From Dryocola clanedunensis subsp. sulfonylureivorans (GTDB lineage: Bacteria > Pseudomonadota > Gammaproteobacteria > Enterobacterales > Enterobacteriaceae): DNA of 64,000 bases. A program made the translations under genes and the position numbers. This document shows positions 45,394 to 53,190 of this stretch, one piece after another. Location: positions 1 to 64,000 of the forward strand of contig NZ_JAERMU010000003.1 in assembly GCF_016756775.1 (NCBI RefSeq). Direction: 5' to 3'. The stretch's first letter is position 1; the number at the start of each line of letters is the position of its first letter. The notes beneath the pieces were generated by a model, which saw only the letters and a program-made list of their open reading frames with translations, was not told where the DNA came from and searched no databases.

Positions 45394-45402
45394 GTTGGCT
45401 AA

Positions 45403-45774
45403 TTAGTTACCGTAGAAAATTTCACCTTTCTCGGCGCGGAGGATTTTCCCTTCCGCATCGGTAATCAACACATAGTTGCCGCCCATATAGGTCCAGTGGC
45501 TGCCGGCTTCTGGTGCGGGAAGGTGGCGAATCTGCCAGGCGTCAATCTGATAAGGTTTAGTGCGATACAGGTCCGGCACCACGTCGCCAATGGCAAAGTG
45601 CTTATAGTCAGCAAAAAACTCTTTAAGCTCAAAAGAAGAAGGATCGCTGGTCTTCGGCGTAGCGGTTGTTTTTGGCGTGGCTTCCTTAGCCGGCTCGCCG
45701 TAGGCCTGTGCTGAAAAAGCAACGGGCAGCGTCATGAAGAGGGCGGACAGCAAGATAATTTTCGACTTACGCAT
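45403..45774 (-). CDS. RcnB-family periplasmic protein
   Basis: 123 residues. Signal peptide ending SAQA (about 23), a Pro/Thr/Lys-rich spacer, then the RcnB-type domain: IGDVVPDLYRTKPYQIDAW, GSHWTYMGGNYVLITDAEGKI (in part). RcnB of E. coli is a periplasmic Ni/Co homeostasis factor; other members have unknown roles. AGGTGAAAAG before the start. Single gene with hairpins on its downstream side. Confidence 0.85.
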   Translation of the reverse strand: MRKSKIILLSALFMTLPVAFSAQAYGEPAKEATPKTTATPKTSDPSSFELKEFFADYKHFAIGDVVPDLYRTKPYQIDAWQIRHLPAPEAGSHWTYMGGNYVLITDAEGKILRAEKGEIFYGN

Positions 45775-46032
45775 AACTTTTCACCTGTTAAATTTTTTGT
45801 ACTGATATGACCGTATCATCTCCTAAACAAGTCTGTCGAATGATGAACAAACGTAACATAATAATAATGAACGACCAGGGGCAGACGACAGGCAGCAATA
45901 TTAAGCGTATTCCCGAAGTTCGTTTAGAAAAGGTTGAGGTCAGGCGGGCTATTTTGAGAGTCATCTGAAGCCTGAGGTGAAATAAACGCCAGGTTCAGCG
46001 AACAAAAATAAAATCTATCCATGCAGCTTGAG

Positions 46033-46058
46033 CCGTCACGAAATTGGCGGTTTTTTTT
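46033..46058 (+). terminator. Orphan plus-strand terminator
   Basis: Six-pair stem (one GU) and TTTTTTTT. Nothing coding ends nearby on this strand, so it may end a small RNA starting after 45775. Confidence 0.55.
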
Positions 46059-46065
46059 CGCCCCA

Positions 46066-46101
46066 ATAAAAAGCCCCCCGAGATGTGTCTCTGCGAGGGG
46101 C
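46066..46101 (-). terminator. mgtS terminator
   Basis: GCCCC/GGGGC outer stem and GAGA/TCTC inner stem; an A run on the left reads as T on the minus strand, about 30 bases past the mgtS stop. Confidence 0.75.
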
Positions 46102-46129
46102 GAGGTTGGTGGGGGAACATCACCTTTCA

Positions 46130-46225
46130 TCAGTCATCCCATTTGTGGCTCAGGTAAGCGGCAATAAATCCGGAAAACACAATCATTCCCAGTACGGCCA
46201 TAAATACATGCATATTGCCCAGCAT
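46130..46225 (-). CDS. mgtS: Small membrane protein MgtS
   Basis: 31 residues: MLGNMHVFMAVLGMIVFSGF then IAAYLSHKWDD, only a few substitutions from E. coli MgtS (formerly YneM). One transmembrane helix (about 6-24) and the conserved SHKWDD tail. In E. coli it is induced at low Mg2+ through PhoPQ, stabilises the Mg transporter MgtA and modulates PitA. AGAGGAG lies six bases before the ATG. A PhoP-box-like half site (TGTTTA) lies about 90 bases upstream, but its second half is poor. Confidence 0.93.
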   Translation of the reverse strand: MLGNMHVFMAVLGMIVFSGFIAAYLSHKWDD

Positions 46226-46340
46226 AGCGACTCCTCTTTGGTACGCATTTCGATAGAAATACCTCTCGTTAATGAAAATACTCGGTTGAGTGACACCATA
46301 TTAACGGCTAAAAGTTAAACAGGAGCTCACCGGCGGTAAA

Positions 46341-47351
46341 CTATGCGCCCGGTGATGTAAATGTTTTACGATAAGCCGCAGGGCTTGTTGCAAGTTGTGA
46401 CCGGAAGTGATGGCGCAACGTCGCGGCACTTCCAAAACCCGTCTGTTCAGCAATTTTCTCTACCGACATTCTGCTGTTTTCCAGCAAATCACGGCTTCTG
46501 GCGAGACGCGCCGCCAGCAGCCAGCGGGCCGGCGTTGTGCCGGTGGCGGCTTCGAAGCGGCGCAAAAAAGTGCGCGGGCTCATCCCGATGAATTTTGCCA
46601 TGCTGGCAACGCTGTGATTGCCGGCAATATTGGCCTGTAAATAATCCAGCAGCGGGCCCAGGCGATGGCTCTCATAGGCAACGGGGACGGCCTGTTCGAT
46701 AAATTGCGCCTGCCCACCGTCACGATGCGGCGGAACAACCAGACGGCGGGCGACGCTGTTTGCCGCCGCGCTGCCATAATCACGGCGCACCAGATGCAGG
46801 CAAAGATCGATACCCGCCGCGCTTCCTGCGGAAGTCAGCACGTTGCCATTATCGATATATAAAACGTCGGGGGTGACCTGGATTGCCGGATAGCGTTGCT
46901 GAAGCATGTCAGTGTAACGCCAGTGGGTCGTGGCCCGCTGGTTATCCAGCAGACCTGTCGCCGCCAGAACAAAGACGCCGGAACAGATAGAGAGCAGCCT
47001 GACACCGCGCTGATGCGCTGCCAGCAGCGCTTTACACAACGCAGGCGGCACCGGCGTTTCAGCGCCGCGCCAGCCCGGCACGATTATCGTTCCTGCTTGC
47101 TCCAGCAGCTCAAGCCCACCGTCGACAACAAAGCGAATGCCGCCCGTCGCTCGTAGTTCGCCGGCATCAACCCCCGCAACGGCGAAACGATACCAGTTGT
47201 TCCCCATTTCCGGGCGATGCAGGCTGAAGATCTCAGCGGCAACACCAAATTCAAAAGTGCATAACCCGTCATAGGCTAAAGCAACAACCAAAGGATTTTT
47301 CAATGCGTTATCCACCGCTACATTTGTCACGATCTTGACGCTATATGTCAT
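46341..47351 (-). CDS. ftrA: GlxA/FtrA-type transcriptional regulator
   Basis: 336 residues. N-terminal DJ-1/PfpI-like domain (PLVVALAYDGLCTFEFGVA, ICSGVFVLAATGLLD) and C-terminal AraC HTH (ASMAKFIGMSPRTFLRRFEA, EKIAEQTGFGSAATLRHHF). Divergent from a rhodanese gene, a pairing common for FtrA. The start is uncertain: the promoter TTGACA-16-TATAGC overlaps codons 2-4 from ATG 47351, so a later start such as GTG 47315 may be the real one. Confidence 0.88.
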   Translation of the reverse strand: MTYSVKIVTNVAVDNALKNPLVVALAYDGLCTFEFGVAAEIFSLHRPEMGNNWYRFAVAGVDAGELRATGGIRFVVDGGLELLEQAGTIIVPGWRGAETPVPPALCKALLAAHQRGVRLLSICSGVFVLAATGLLDNQRATTHWRYTDMLQQRYPAIQVTPDVLYIDNGNVLTSAGSAAGIDLCLHLVRRDYGSAAANSVARRLVVPPHRDGGQAQFIEQAVPVAYESHRLGPLLDYLQANIAGNHSVASMAKFIGMSPRTFLRRFEAATGTTPARWLLAARLARSRDLLENSRMSVEKIAEQTGFGSAATLRHHFRSQLATSPAAYRKTFTSPGA

Positions 47352-47389
47352 TACTGCCAGCTGTCAAGCGTAGGGCCGGCGACTATAGT
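47340..47389. promoter_or_regulatory. Divergent promoters of ftrA and rhodanese gene
   Basis: Minus strand: TTGACA (47367-47362) with TATAGC (47345-47340), 16 bases apart. Plus strand: CTGTCA (47361-47366) with TATAGT (47384-47389), 17 bases apart. The two -35 elements lie over each other, so one bound regulator could control both genes. Confidence 0.5.
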
Positions 47390-47416
47390 GGTTATCCACC
47401 TACAGAGGAGTTCCCG

Positions 47417-47806
47417 ATGAGCTACGTGACTGAAAATTCCGCCGCCGCGCCAGAAACCGCCGCCGCCCATTTTTTACAGCGCCTGACCCTGGAAACCGAT
47501 TGTGACGATGTGCATAGTTCGATGAAAGAAGGGGACATGGATTTCGTGCTTTTGCATGTTGTGGGCACGCCGGAGGCATTTAACCGCCGCCATATCCCCG
47601 GCGCGCAGCACCTGCGGCACCGTGATATGACCGTGGAGCGCATGGCCGAGTGGCCGGCCGATACGCTGTTCGTGGTCTACTGCGCCGGGCCACACTGTAA
47701 CGGCGCGGACCGTGCAGCTTTAAAACTGGCGCGCATGGGACGCCCGGTAAAAATCATGATCGGCGGCATAACGGGCTGGGCTGACGAGGGGTTTGAATTT
47801 GCGTGA
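47417..47806 (+). CDS. Rhodanese-like protein
   Basis: 129 residues. Rhodanese domain with RRHIPGAQHL, VVYCAGPHCNGADRAALKLA and IGGITGWADEGFEF. The active loop begins at Cys in YCAGPHCNGA, suggesting sulphurtransferase activity. The start at ATG 47417 has AGAGGAG; the frame extends left but across the promoter. Controlled with ftrA from a shared region; converges on the TauE-type gene at once. Confidence 0.88.
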   Translation: MSYVTENSAAAPETAAAHFLQRLTLETDCDDVHSSMKEGDMDFVLLHVVGTPEAFNRRHIPGAQHLRHRDMTVERMAEWPADTLFVVYCAGPHCNGADRAALKLARMGRPVKIMIGGITGWADEGFEFA

Positions 47807-48547
47807 TTAAAACGCGGCGCGCAGAATCATGTCACCGCCAGGCAATATTAAGCAGATAAGGAAGCCGCGCTTGAAGGCCAACGGGCTGATACGTTTGCGG
47901 ATGCGCTGCCCGGCGAGCAGGCCAGCCAAGGCGGCCACCACGGCTATTGCGGAGGTGGCCGGGGAGATGGAGTGAAGCGCGCCGTGCCACCACAATCCTC
48001 CCGCCAGCGCCAGCGTTGAAAATGTGAAGGAAAGCCCCAGCGCCTGGACTAATTCATCCCGTTCAAGGCCGAGAGACTGAATATAGGGCACCGCCGGAAT
48101 GACGAATACGCCGGTGCCGCCCGTCAGAAGCCCGGTCAGGAACCCGATAAGCGGGCCGAGCCATTTCTCATGGCGGGGAGAAACGCGCAGCGGACGAGCG
48201 AATAACGTCCACAGGGCATAAGACACCAGGGCGATGCCCAGAGCGCAGGTGGTGAATTTACTGCTCCCTGAGGCCAGCCAGACGCTGCCGCCGAGCGTGG
48301 CGCAGACAATCATCAGCATCATCGGCCACAGCCGGATAAGCAGCCGCTTAAGATCGCCCCCTTCGCAGAGCTGGAACAGGTTGGTCAGAAAAGAGGGGAG
48401 CAACAGCATTCCCGCCGCCGCTACCGGAGAGATTAAAGAGCCAAGAATTCCCATCGCCACCGTTGGCAGACCCATTCCGGTTACCCCTTTTACCATCCCG
48501 GCGAGGACAAATGTTGCCACAATGGCATAGCTGATCGATTCAGTCAT
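47807..48547 (-). CDS. TauE/SafE-family membrane exporter
   Basis: 246 residues, about eight hydrophobic segments, with two repeats typical of TauE/SafE (GMVKGVTGMGLPTVAMGILG near residue 20, FLTGLLTGGTGVFVIP near 135). Family members move sulfite, sulfoacetate or related anions. The start at ATG 48547 overlaps the stop of the upstream monooxygenase gene by eight bases, so the two are coupled; a start further left lacks sense. The substrate is not evident. Confidence 0.88.
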   Translation of the reverse strand: MTESISYAIVATFVLAGMVKGVTGMGLPTVAMGILGSLISPVAAAGMLLLPSFLTNLFQLCEGGDLKRLLIRLWPMMLMIVCATLGGSVWLASGSSKFTTCALGIALVSYALWTLFARPLRVSPRHEKWLGPLIGFLTGLLTGGTGVFVIPAVPYIQSLGLERDELVQALGLSFTFSTLALAGGLWWHGALHSISPATSAIAVVAALAGLLAGQRIRKRISPLAFKRGFLICLILPGGDMILRAAF

Positions 48548-48890
48548 GATCGTGCACCCCACGGCTGTCTGTCGGTGCCTGAATGCGATCGTCCATGCCG
48601 TAGTCACGCAGCACGTGCGCGATGCGCAGATGATAATTTTCAAAAATTGAAGACCTGCCTGCGGTCTGCGCCTCGCGGTGAAAAGCGGTATTACGCCACT
48701 GTTTTACAGCCTCTTCATCGCGCCAGAAAGAGAGCGACAGCAGTTTCCCCGGCGTTGCCAGGCTTACGAACCGCTCAACCGAAATAAATCCTTCTATTTC
48801 ATCAAGCATGGGTTTAAGTTCAGAGGCCAGATTCAGATAGTCTGCCTGTTTATCGGCGGCAGGTTGTGCTTCAAAAATTACGGCAATCAT
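48540..48890 (-). CDS. Antibiotic-biosynthesis-monooxygenase (ABM) domain protein
   Basis: 116 residues: MIAVIFEAQPAADKQADYL, then EGFISVERFVSLATPGKLLSLSFWRDEEAVKQWRN (in part), the ABM ferredoxin-like fold of small oxygenases. First gene of a two-gene unit with the TauE-type exporter and divergent from the ArsR-type regulator. The reaction is unknown. Confidence 0.85.
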   Translation of the reverse strand: MIAVIFEAQPAADKQADYLNLASELKPMLDEIEGFISVERFVSLATPGKLLSLSFWRDEEAVKQWRNTAFHREAQTAGRSSIFENYHLRIAHVLRDYGMDDRIQAPTDSRGVHDHD

Positions 48891-48964
48891 CGGTGTCGCT
48901 CCTTGTGTCAGGGAGGGTCACCTTATCTTCCTGACCAACCGGATGCTTCGTTGACCATCGAAAT

Positions 48965-49648
48965 ATGGAAAGCAATTATTTAGAAACGCGGCTTGCCGCC
49001 GTTGCGGCGGCCATTGCCGATAAAACCCGGGCAAGAATTCTGTGTGCGCTGATGGATGGCCGAGCATGGACCGCCACCGAACTAAGCGTGATGGCGGAGG
49101 TTGCGCCGTCTACCGGCAGCAGCCATCTGGCGAAACTTCTGGACCTGTCACTGATAGCCTGTGTGCAGCAGGGGCGTCACCGCTATTACCGTCTGTTCAG
49201 CCATCAAATAGCAGAAGCGCTGGAAGGGCTAATGGGCCTGGTCAGCGTGGACCGCAGCGTGCTGCGCAGCAAAACGCCGCAAGATCTGCGCTACGCCAGA
49301 ACCTGCTACGACCATATGGCCGGAGAAATCGCCGTTGTGCTCCACGATCGGCTGTTCAGCCTGGGCTGGCTGGAAGGTGAGGAATACGCGTTAACAGCCG
49401 AAGGCTATGCCCAATGCGAAAAACTAGGCATCCAGACAAGAACGGATAGCTCGCGTCGGTGTCTGGCCTGCGGGTGCCTGGACTGGAGCGAACGACGGGC
49501 GCATCTTGGGGGCGTACTCGGCACTACGCTGTTACAGACTTGCGAAGCGAAAGAGTGGATAAAACGGGATTTAGTCAGTCGGGAACTGCATTTTACCCCT
49601 GCCGGAAAGCGCGGGTTGAAAAAGGTGTTTGGCATTAGCGTAGCATAA
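48965..49648 (+). CDS. ArsR-type transcriptional regulator
   Basis: 227 residues. Winged helix at about 10-95: DKTRARILCALMDGRAWTATELSVMAEVAPSTGSSHLAKLLDLSLI (in pieces). The C-terminal half holds a Cys/His-rich motif RRCLACGCLDWSERRAHLGG that may bind metal or sense redox state. Divergent from the ABM/TauE pair, which it probably represses. Confidence 0.88.
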   Translation: MESNYLETRLAAVAAAIADKTRARILCALMDGRAWTATELSVMAEVAPSTGSSHLAKLLDLSLIACVQQGRHRYYRLFSHQIAEALEGLMGLVSVDRSVLRSKTPQDLRYARTCYDHMAGEIAVVLHDRLFSLGWLEGEEYALTAEGYAQCEKLGIQTRTDSSRRCLACGCLDWSERRAHLGGVLGTTLLQTCEAKEWIKRDLVSRELHFTPAGKRGLKKVFGISVA

Positions 49649-49798
49649 GAAAAGCCCTCAGTAGCAGATGTACCGAGGGTTGCAGAGTGCAGGACTACCA
49701 ATGCGAATAAACACTAAGGCTAACTTCAGAGGAACAGCCTTGAAGTTAACGTAATGTTAATTATATGTCTATATATTTGTAAAAATAAGAGGTTTGCA

Positions 49799-50302
49799 AT
49801 GTCACTCTATAGCGAAACAAAAGCACAGTTCATTCACGGTTTGCACAACCTGAGCGCCATTCTTGAAAAAAGTGCGGCCTGGTCGAAAGAGCACGTCAAC
49901 GGTGAAACAGCCCTGCTGGAAATGAAACTGGCGGACGATATGTTCCCGCTGGCCCGCCAGGTGCAGGTGACCTGTGATATGGCTAAACGAGCCGTGGCTC
50001 GCCTGGCCGGTGTCGAAGCTCCGGTTATGGAAGACACAGAAACAACTCTCGATCAGCTACGGGCCCGTATCGCAACAACAATTGCGTGGATGGAAAGCGT
50101 GCAGGATGTTCAGCTGGAAGGGGATGACGAAAGGCCGATTCTGGTTAAAGCTCGCGAACATGAGCTGCATTTCACAGCCCAAAGCTTCGTGTTCAAATTC
50201 GCAGTGCCAAACTTCTATTTCCACTTCACGACCGCCTACGACATTCTTCGCCACGCGGGTGTCCCGCTGGGTAAACGCGATTTTCTGGGTAAGATTAACT
50301 AG
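49799..50302 (+). CDS. DUF1993 protein
   Basis: 167 residues, DinB-like four-helix impression, with YFHFTTAYDILRHAGVPLGKRDFLG at the end, the usual close of DUF1993 proteins. AAGAGG precedes ATG 49799; the in-frame ATG at 49754 lacks a site. Function unknown. Single gene. Confidence 0.85.
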   Translation: MSLYSETKAQFIHGLHNLSAILEKSAAWSKEHVNGETALLEMKLADDMFPLARQVQVTCDMAKRAVARLAGVEAPVMEDTETTLDQLRARIATTIAWMESVQDVQLEGDDERPILVKAREHELHFTAQSFVFKFAVPNFYFHFTTAYDILRHAGVPLGKRDFLGKIN

Positions 50303-50341
50303 TTCTGTCCATGGGGAGGTCGAAGAGACGCGGCCTCATTC

Positions 50342-50376
50342 GAAAAAAAGGCGGAAAGCAAAATACTTCCCGCCTT
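50342..50376 (-). terminator. Terminator for the PQQ dehydrogenase gene
   Basis: AAGGCGG (50348-50354) pairs with CCGCCTT (50370-50376); seven A on the left read as T on the minus strand. Confidence 0.7.
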
Positions 50377-50400
50377 GAGTTACAGACGGCCCCTTGCGCA

Positions 50401-50470
50401 GGTCGGATAAGCACAGCGTCATCCGACACAACCAGCGTTAATGATGGATGGCGTTTAAGCTTATCCACCT
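50401..50470. repeat. REP pair
   Basis: GGTCGGATAAGCACAGCGTC with ATCCGAC, followed by an inverted unit GATGGATGGCGTTTAAGC, between the terminator and the dehydrogenase stop. Confidence 0.75.
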
Positions 50471-50524
50471 TACTAACGCTGATTGTTCCTCTTTACCATC
50501 CGCCCGGGGTAAACCAGTTATCAG

Positions 50525-52915
50525 TTACTTAGCATCTGGCAGCGCGTAGGCAATAATGTAATCGCCGCGGTCAGGAGACTGACGTGCCCCGCCTGCGTTA
50601 ATCACGATGTACTGCTTGCCGGTTTTCGGTGACACGTAGGTCATCGGGCCGGACTGGCTGCCGACCGGCAGGCGAGATTTCCAGATCTCTTTGCCGTTGG
50701 CGGTATCAAATGCGCGCAGATAGAAGTCCTGAGTACCCGCGAAGAACAGCAGGCCAGACTGCGTGGAGAGCGATGCGCCCAGCGTCGGCATACCGATTGG
50801 GATAGGCATGTGCATGCGAATACCCAGCGGGCCGGTATCCTGCACGGTGCCGACTGGCACCTGCCAGACGACTTTCCCGGACTTCAGATCAACCGCAGAC
50901 ATGGTGCCAAACGGAGGTTTCTGACAAGGGATGCCCAGCGGGGACAGGAAACGCTCGCGCATTGCGCCGTAAGGTGTGCCGTCCATCGGCACAATACCCA
51001 TCTCGATACCGCTGGCGTCTTTCGCCACCTTCGCACGCGGCACCATATAGTTCGCCAGGCCCAGACGCATATCGTTGACGAACATCAGGCTGTTGTTCGG
51101 GTCAACCGAGACGCTGCCCCAGTTCATGCCGCCCAATGAGCCAGGATATTGCAAAGAGCGATCCAGACCCGGCGGGGTGAAGACGCCCTGATGACGCATG
51201 CCTTTAAATTCGATACGGCAGATCAGCAGATCGATTGGCGTTGCGCCCCACATATCCGATTCGGTCAGCGTTTCGTTGCCAATCATCGGCATGCCGACAG
51301 AATACGGCTGGGTTTGTGAATAGCGCTCGCCTTCGACGTTCCCCTGAGGAACAGGACGTTCTTCCACCTTCGCGACAGGCTCACCGGTTTCGCGGTTGAG
51401 CATGAAAATCATGCCCTGCTTGGAGGTCTGTACGATGACCGGCGTCGTGCCGCCTTTGCCGTTCGGCAAGTCGTAGAGCAAAGGCTGAGACGGCAGATCG
51501 AAGTCCCACAGATCGTGGTGGGTGGTTTGGAAATGCCAGCGAACCTTACCGGTAGCGGCATCCACCGCCACGATGGAAGAGCTGTATTTATCATCTTCCG
51601 GGGTACGCGTGCCGCCGAAGAAGTCTGGCGTGGCGTTACCGGTAGGCAGATAGACCAGGTTCAGCTTTGCATCATAGGACATGGCAGACCAGACGTTTGG
51701 CGTGCCGCGAGTGTAAGTCTGACCTTTGGGCGGTACGCCAGTGATGTTCGGATTACCCGGATCCCACGCCCATGCAAGTTTACCGGTGTGAACGTCATAA
51801 GCACGTACCACGCCCGGAGGCTCGCCGGTAGAGAAGTTATCCGCCACGCGACCGCCAACGATAACCACGTTCCCCGCGACGAGCGGCGTAGAAGTTTGCT
51901 GGTAGTAGCCCGGTTTTACTTCGCCCATGCCAACTTTCAGATCCACGGTGCCATGGTCGCCAAAGTCTTCGCACAGCTTGCCGTTATCCGCGTTGATCGC
52001 CAGCAGGCGAGCGTCGGTGGTAGGCAGGAACAGACGGCGAGGGCAGGCGGCTGGCTGGGCAGGGGCTGCAGGCGCTGCGGCGGCCTTTTGCGTGGTCTCT
52101 TCGAAATAGCCTAAGCCACGGCAGCGCTGCCAGTTTGGCGCGGTGGCCTTGCTGTCATAGCGCCATTTTTCTTTACCGGTGTCCACGTCCAGCGCCAGCA
52201 CCTTGCTGTACGGCGTACAGACGAACAAGGTGTCGCCAACCTGAAGCGGAGTATTCTGGTCTTCCGCGCCGGAGCCGTTGCTCTGCGGGATATCACCCGT
52301 ATGGGCAGTCCACGCCACTTTCAGCTCAGAAACGTTACCTTTGTTAATCTGGTCCAGCGCCGCAAAGCGGTCGCCGTGGGTGGTATTACCCCAGTGCTTC
52401 CAGTCCTTTTGGGCTTCGCCAGGTGTGACAGGTTTCACCGGCACATCTTCTGTTGCCGCGACCTGAACCTGAGGCACAAACATCCAGCCTGCGCTCACCA
52501 GCATACAAACGGCAAGCACGGCGGCAATGCCGTAGGCGGGCGCTTTTTTTACCGTAGCCGCACCGTTAGCGGCACGCAGGATTGGCCAGGCGAGAGCCGA
52601 CAGGAATGCCAGCACCGCGAAGGTAAACAGGCGTGAAAACAGCGGCCAGAAATCCATGCCGGCATCGCTGATGGCCCAGAAAATCGTGCAGATAAAGGCC
52701 AGCGCGTAGAGTGCGAGGCCCGCAGTCTTTTTCCTGAAAATTAAAACGGCGGAAATGAGCATCACGATGCCCATCAGCAGGAAATACCAGCTGCCGCCCA
52801 GCGAGACTAAATAAGCCCCGCCAATGCCGATGGCGAGGCCAATGAGGGCCATCAGGCCGCCAAGTAACCACAGCAGCCCTGATGCCAGGCCGCGCGGAGG
52901 GGAATTACTTACCAT
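50525..52915 (-). CDS. Membrane-bound PQQ-dependent dehydrogenase (glucose/quinate/shikimate family)
   Basis: 796 residues. Five hydrophobic segments at the N-terminus (about 10-150) anchor it in the inner membrane; the periplasmic part is the eight-bladed quinoprotein propeller with CPRRLFLPTTDARLLAINADNGKLC, WHFQTTHHDLWDFDLPSQP and GDYIIAYALP (each in part). It oxidises a sugar or cyclic polyol in the periplasm and passes electrons to ubiquinone. It could be glucose dehydrogenase, but the context differs from E. coli gcd and the sequence is divergent, so the substrate is left open. PQQ must be made elsewhere or taken up. Confidence 0.9.
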   Translation of the reverse strand: MVSNSPPRGLASGLLWLLGGLMALIGLAIGIGGAYLVSLGGSWYFLLMGIVMLISAVLIFRKKTAGLALYALAFICTIFWAISDAGMDFWPLFSRLFTFAVLAFLSALAWPILRAANGAATVKKAPAYGIAAVLAVCMLVSAGWMFVPQVQVAATEDVPVKPVTPGEAQKDWKHWGNTTHGDRFAALDQINKGNVSELKVAWTAHTGDIPQSNGSGAEDQNTPLQVGDTLFVCTPYSKVLALDVDTGKEKWRYDSKATAPNWQRCRGLGYFEETTQKAAAAPAAPAQPAACPRRLFLPTTDARLLAINADNGKLCEDFGDHGTVDLKVGMGEVKPGYYQQTSTPLVAGNVVIVGGRVADNFSTGEPPGVVRAYDVHTGKLAWAWDPGNPNITGVPPKGQTYTRGTPNVWSAMSYDAKLNLVYLPTGNATPDFFGGTRTPEDDKYSSSIVAVDAATGKVRWHFQTTHHDLWDFDLPSQPLLYDLPNGKGGTTPVIVQTSKQGMIFMLNRETGEPVAKVEERPVPQGNVEGERYSQTQPYSVGMPMIGNETLTESDMWGATPIDLLICRIEFKGMRHQGVFTPPGLDRSLQYPGSLGGMNWGSVSVDPNNSLMFVNDMRLGLANYMVPRAKVAKDASGIEMGIVPMDGTPYGAMRERFLSPLGIPCQKPPFGTMSAVDLKSGKVVWQVPVGTVQDTGPLGIRMHMPIPIGMPTLGASLSTQSGLLFFAGTQDFYLRAFDTANGKEIWKSRLPVGSQSGPMTYVSPKTGKQYIVINAGGARQSPDRGDYIIAYALPDAK

Positions 52916-53167
52916 ATCGTTCTCCTGTCAGAACAGTGTCCTTGTGCTGCACGTGCGAAAGCGTCTCCGAAGTCGGAGAACGCAAAAGTGTACCGATTGG
53001 GGTAAACATGAACGCATCTGGTCGTGGTGGGTGCCTGGTCAGGCTATTATTACGAACCAAATGGTGAATGCTGCGGGTATCATAATCTCCCGTCAGGATA
53101 TTGCAAAGTTGTTAACGAGAAATTTCGCATTTATTGCGAACAGGGGGGCGTTACACCCCCTGCTGTC

Positions 53168-53190
53168 GGTCGGATAAGCGCCAGCGTTAA
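53168..53190. repeat. REP half
   Basis: GGTCGGATAAGCGCCAGCGT, overlapping the start of the ydeP 3' end. Confidence 0.6.

Larger units (their letters stand above)
45775..46129. other. Intergenic stretch with two terminators
   Basis: 355 bases without a gene. CCGTCA/TGGCGG with eight T (46033-46058) is a plus-oriented terminator with no recognised gene before it. The stem at 46066-46101, whose A-run gives T on the minus strand, ends the mgtS transcript. Confidence 0.55.
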
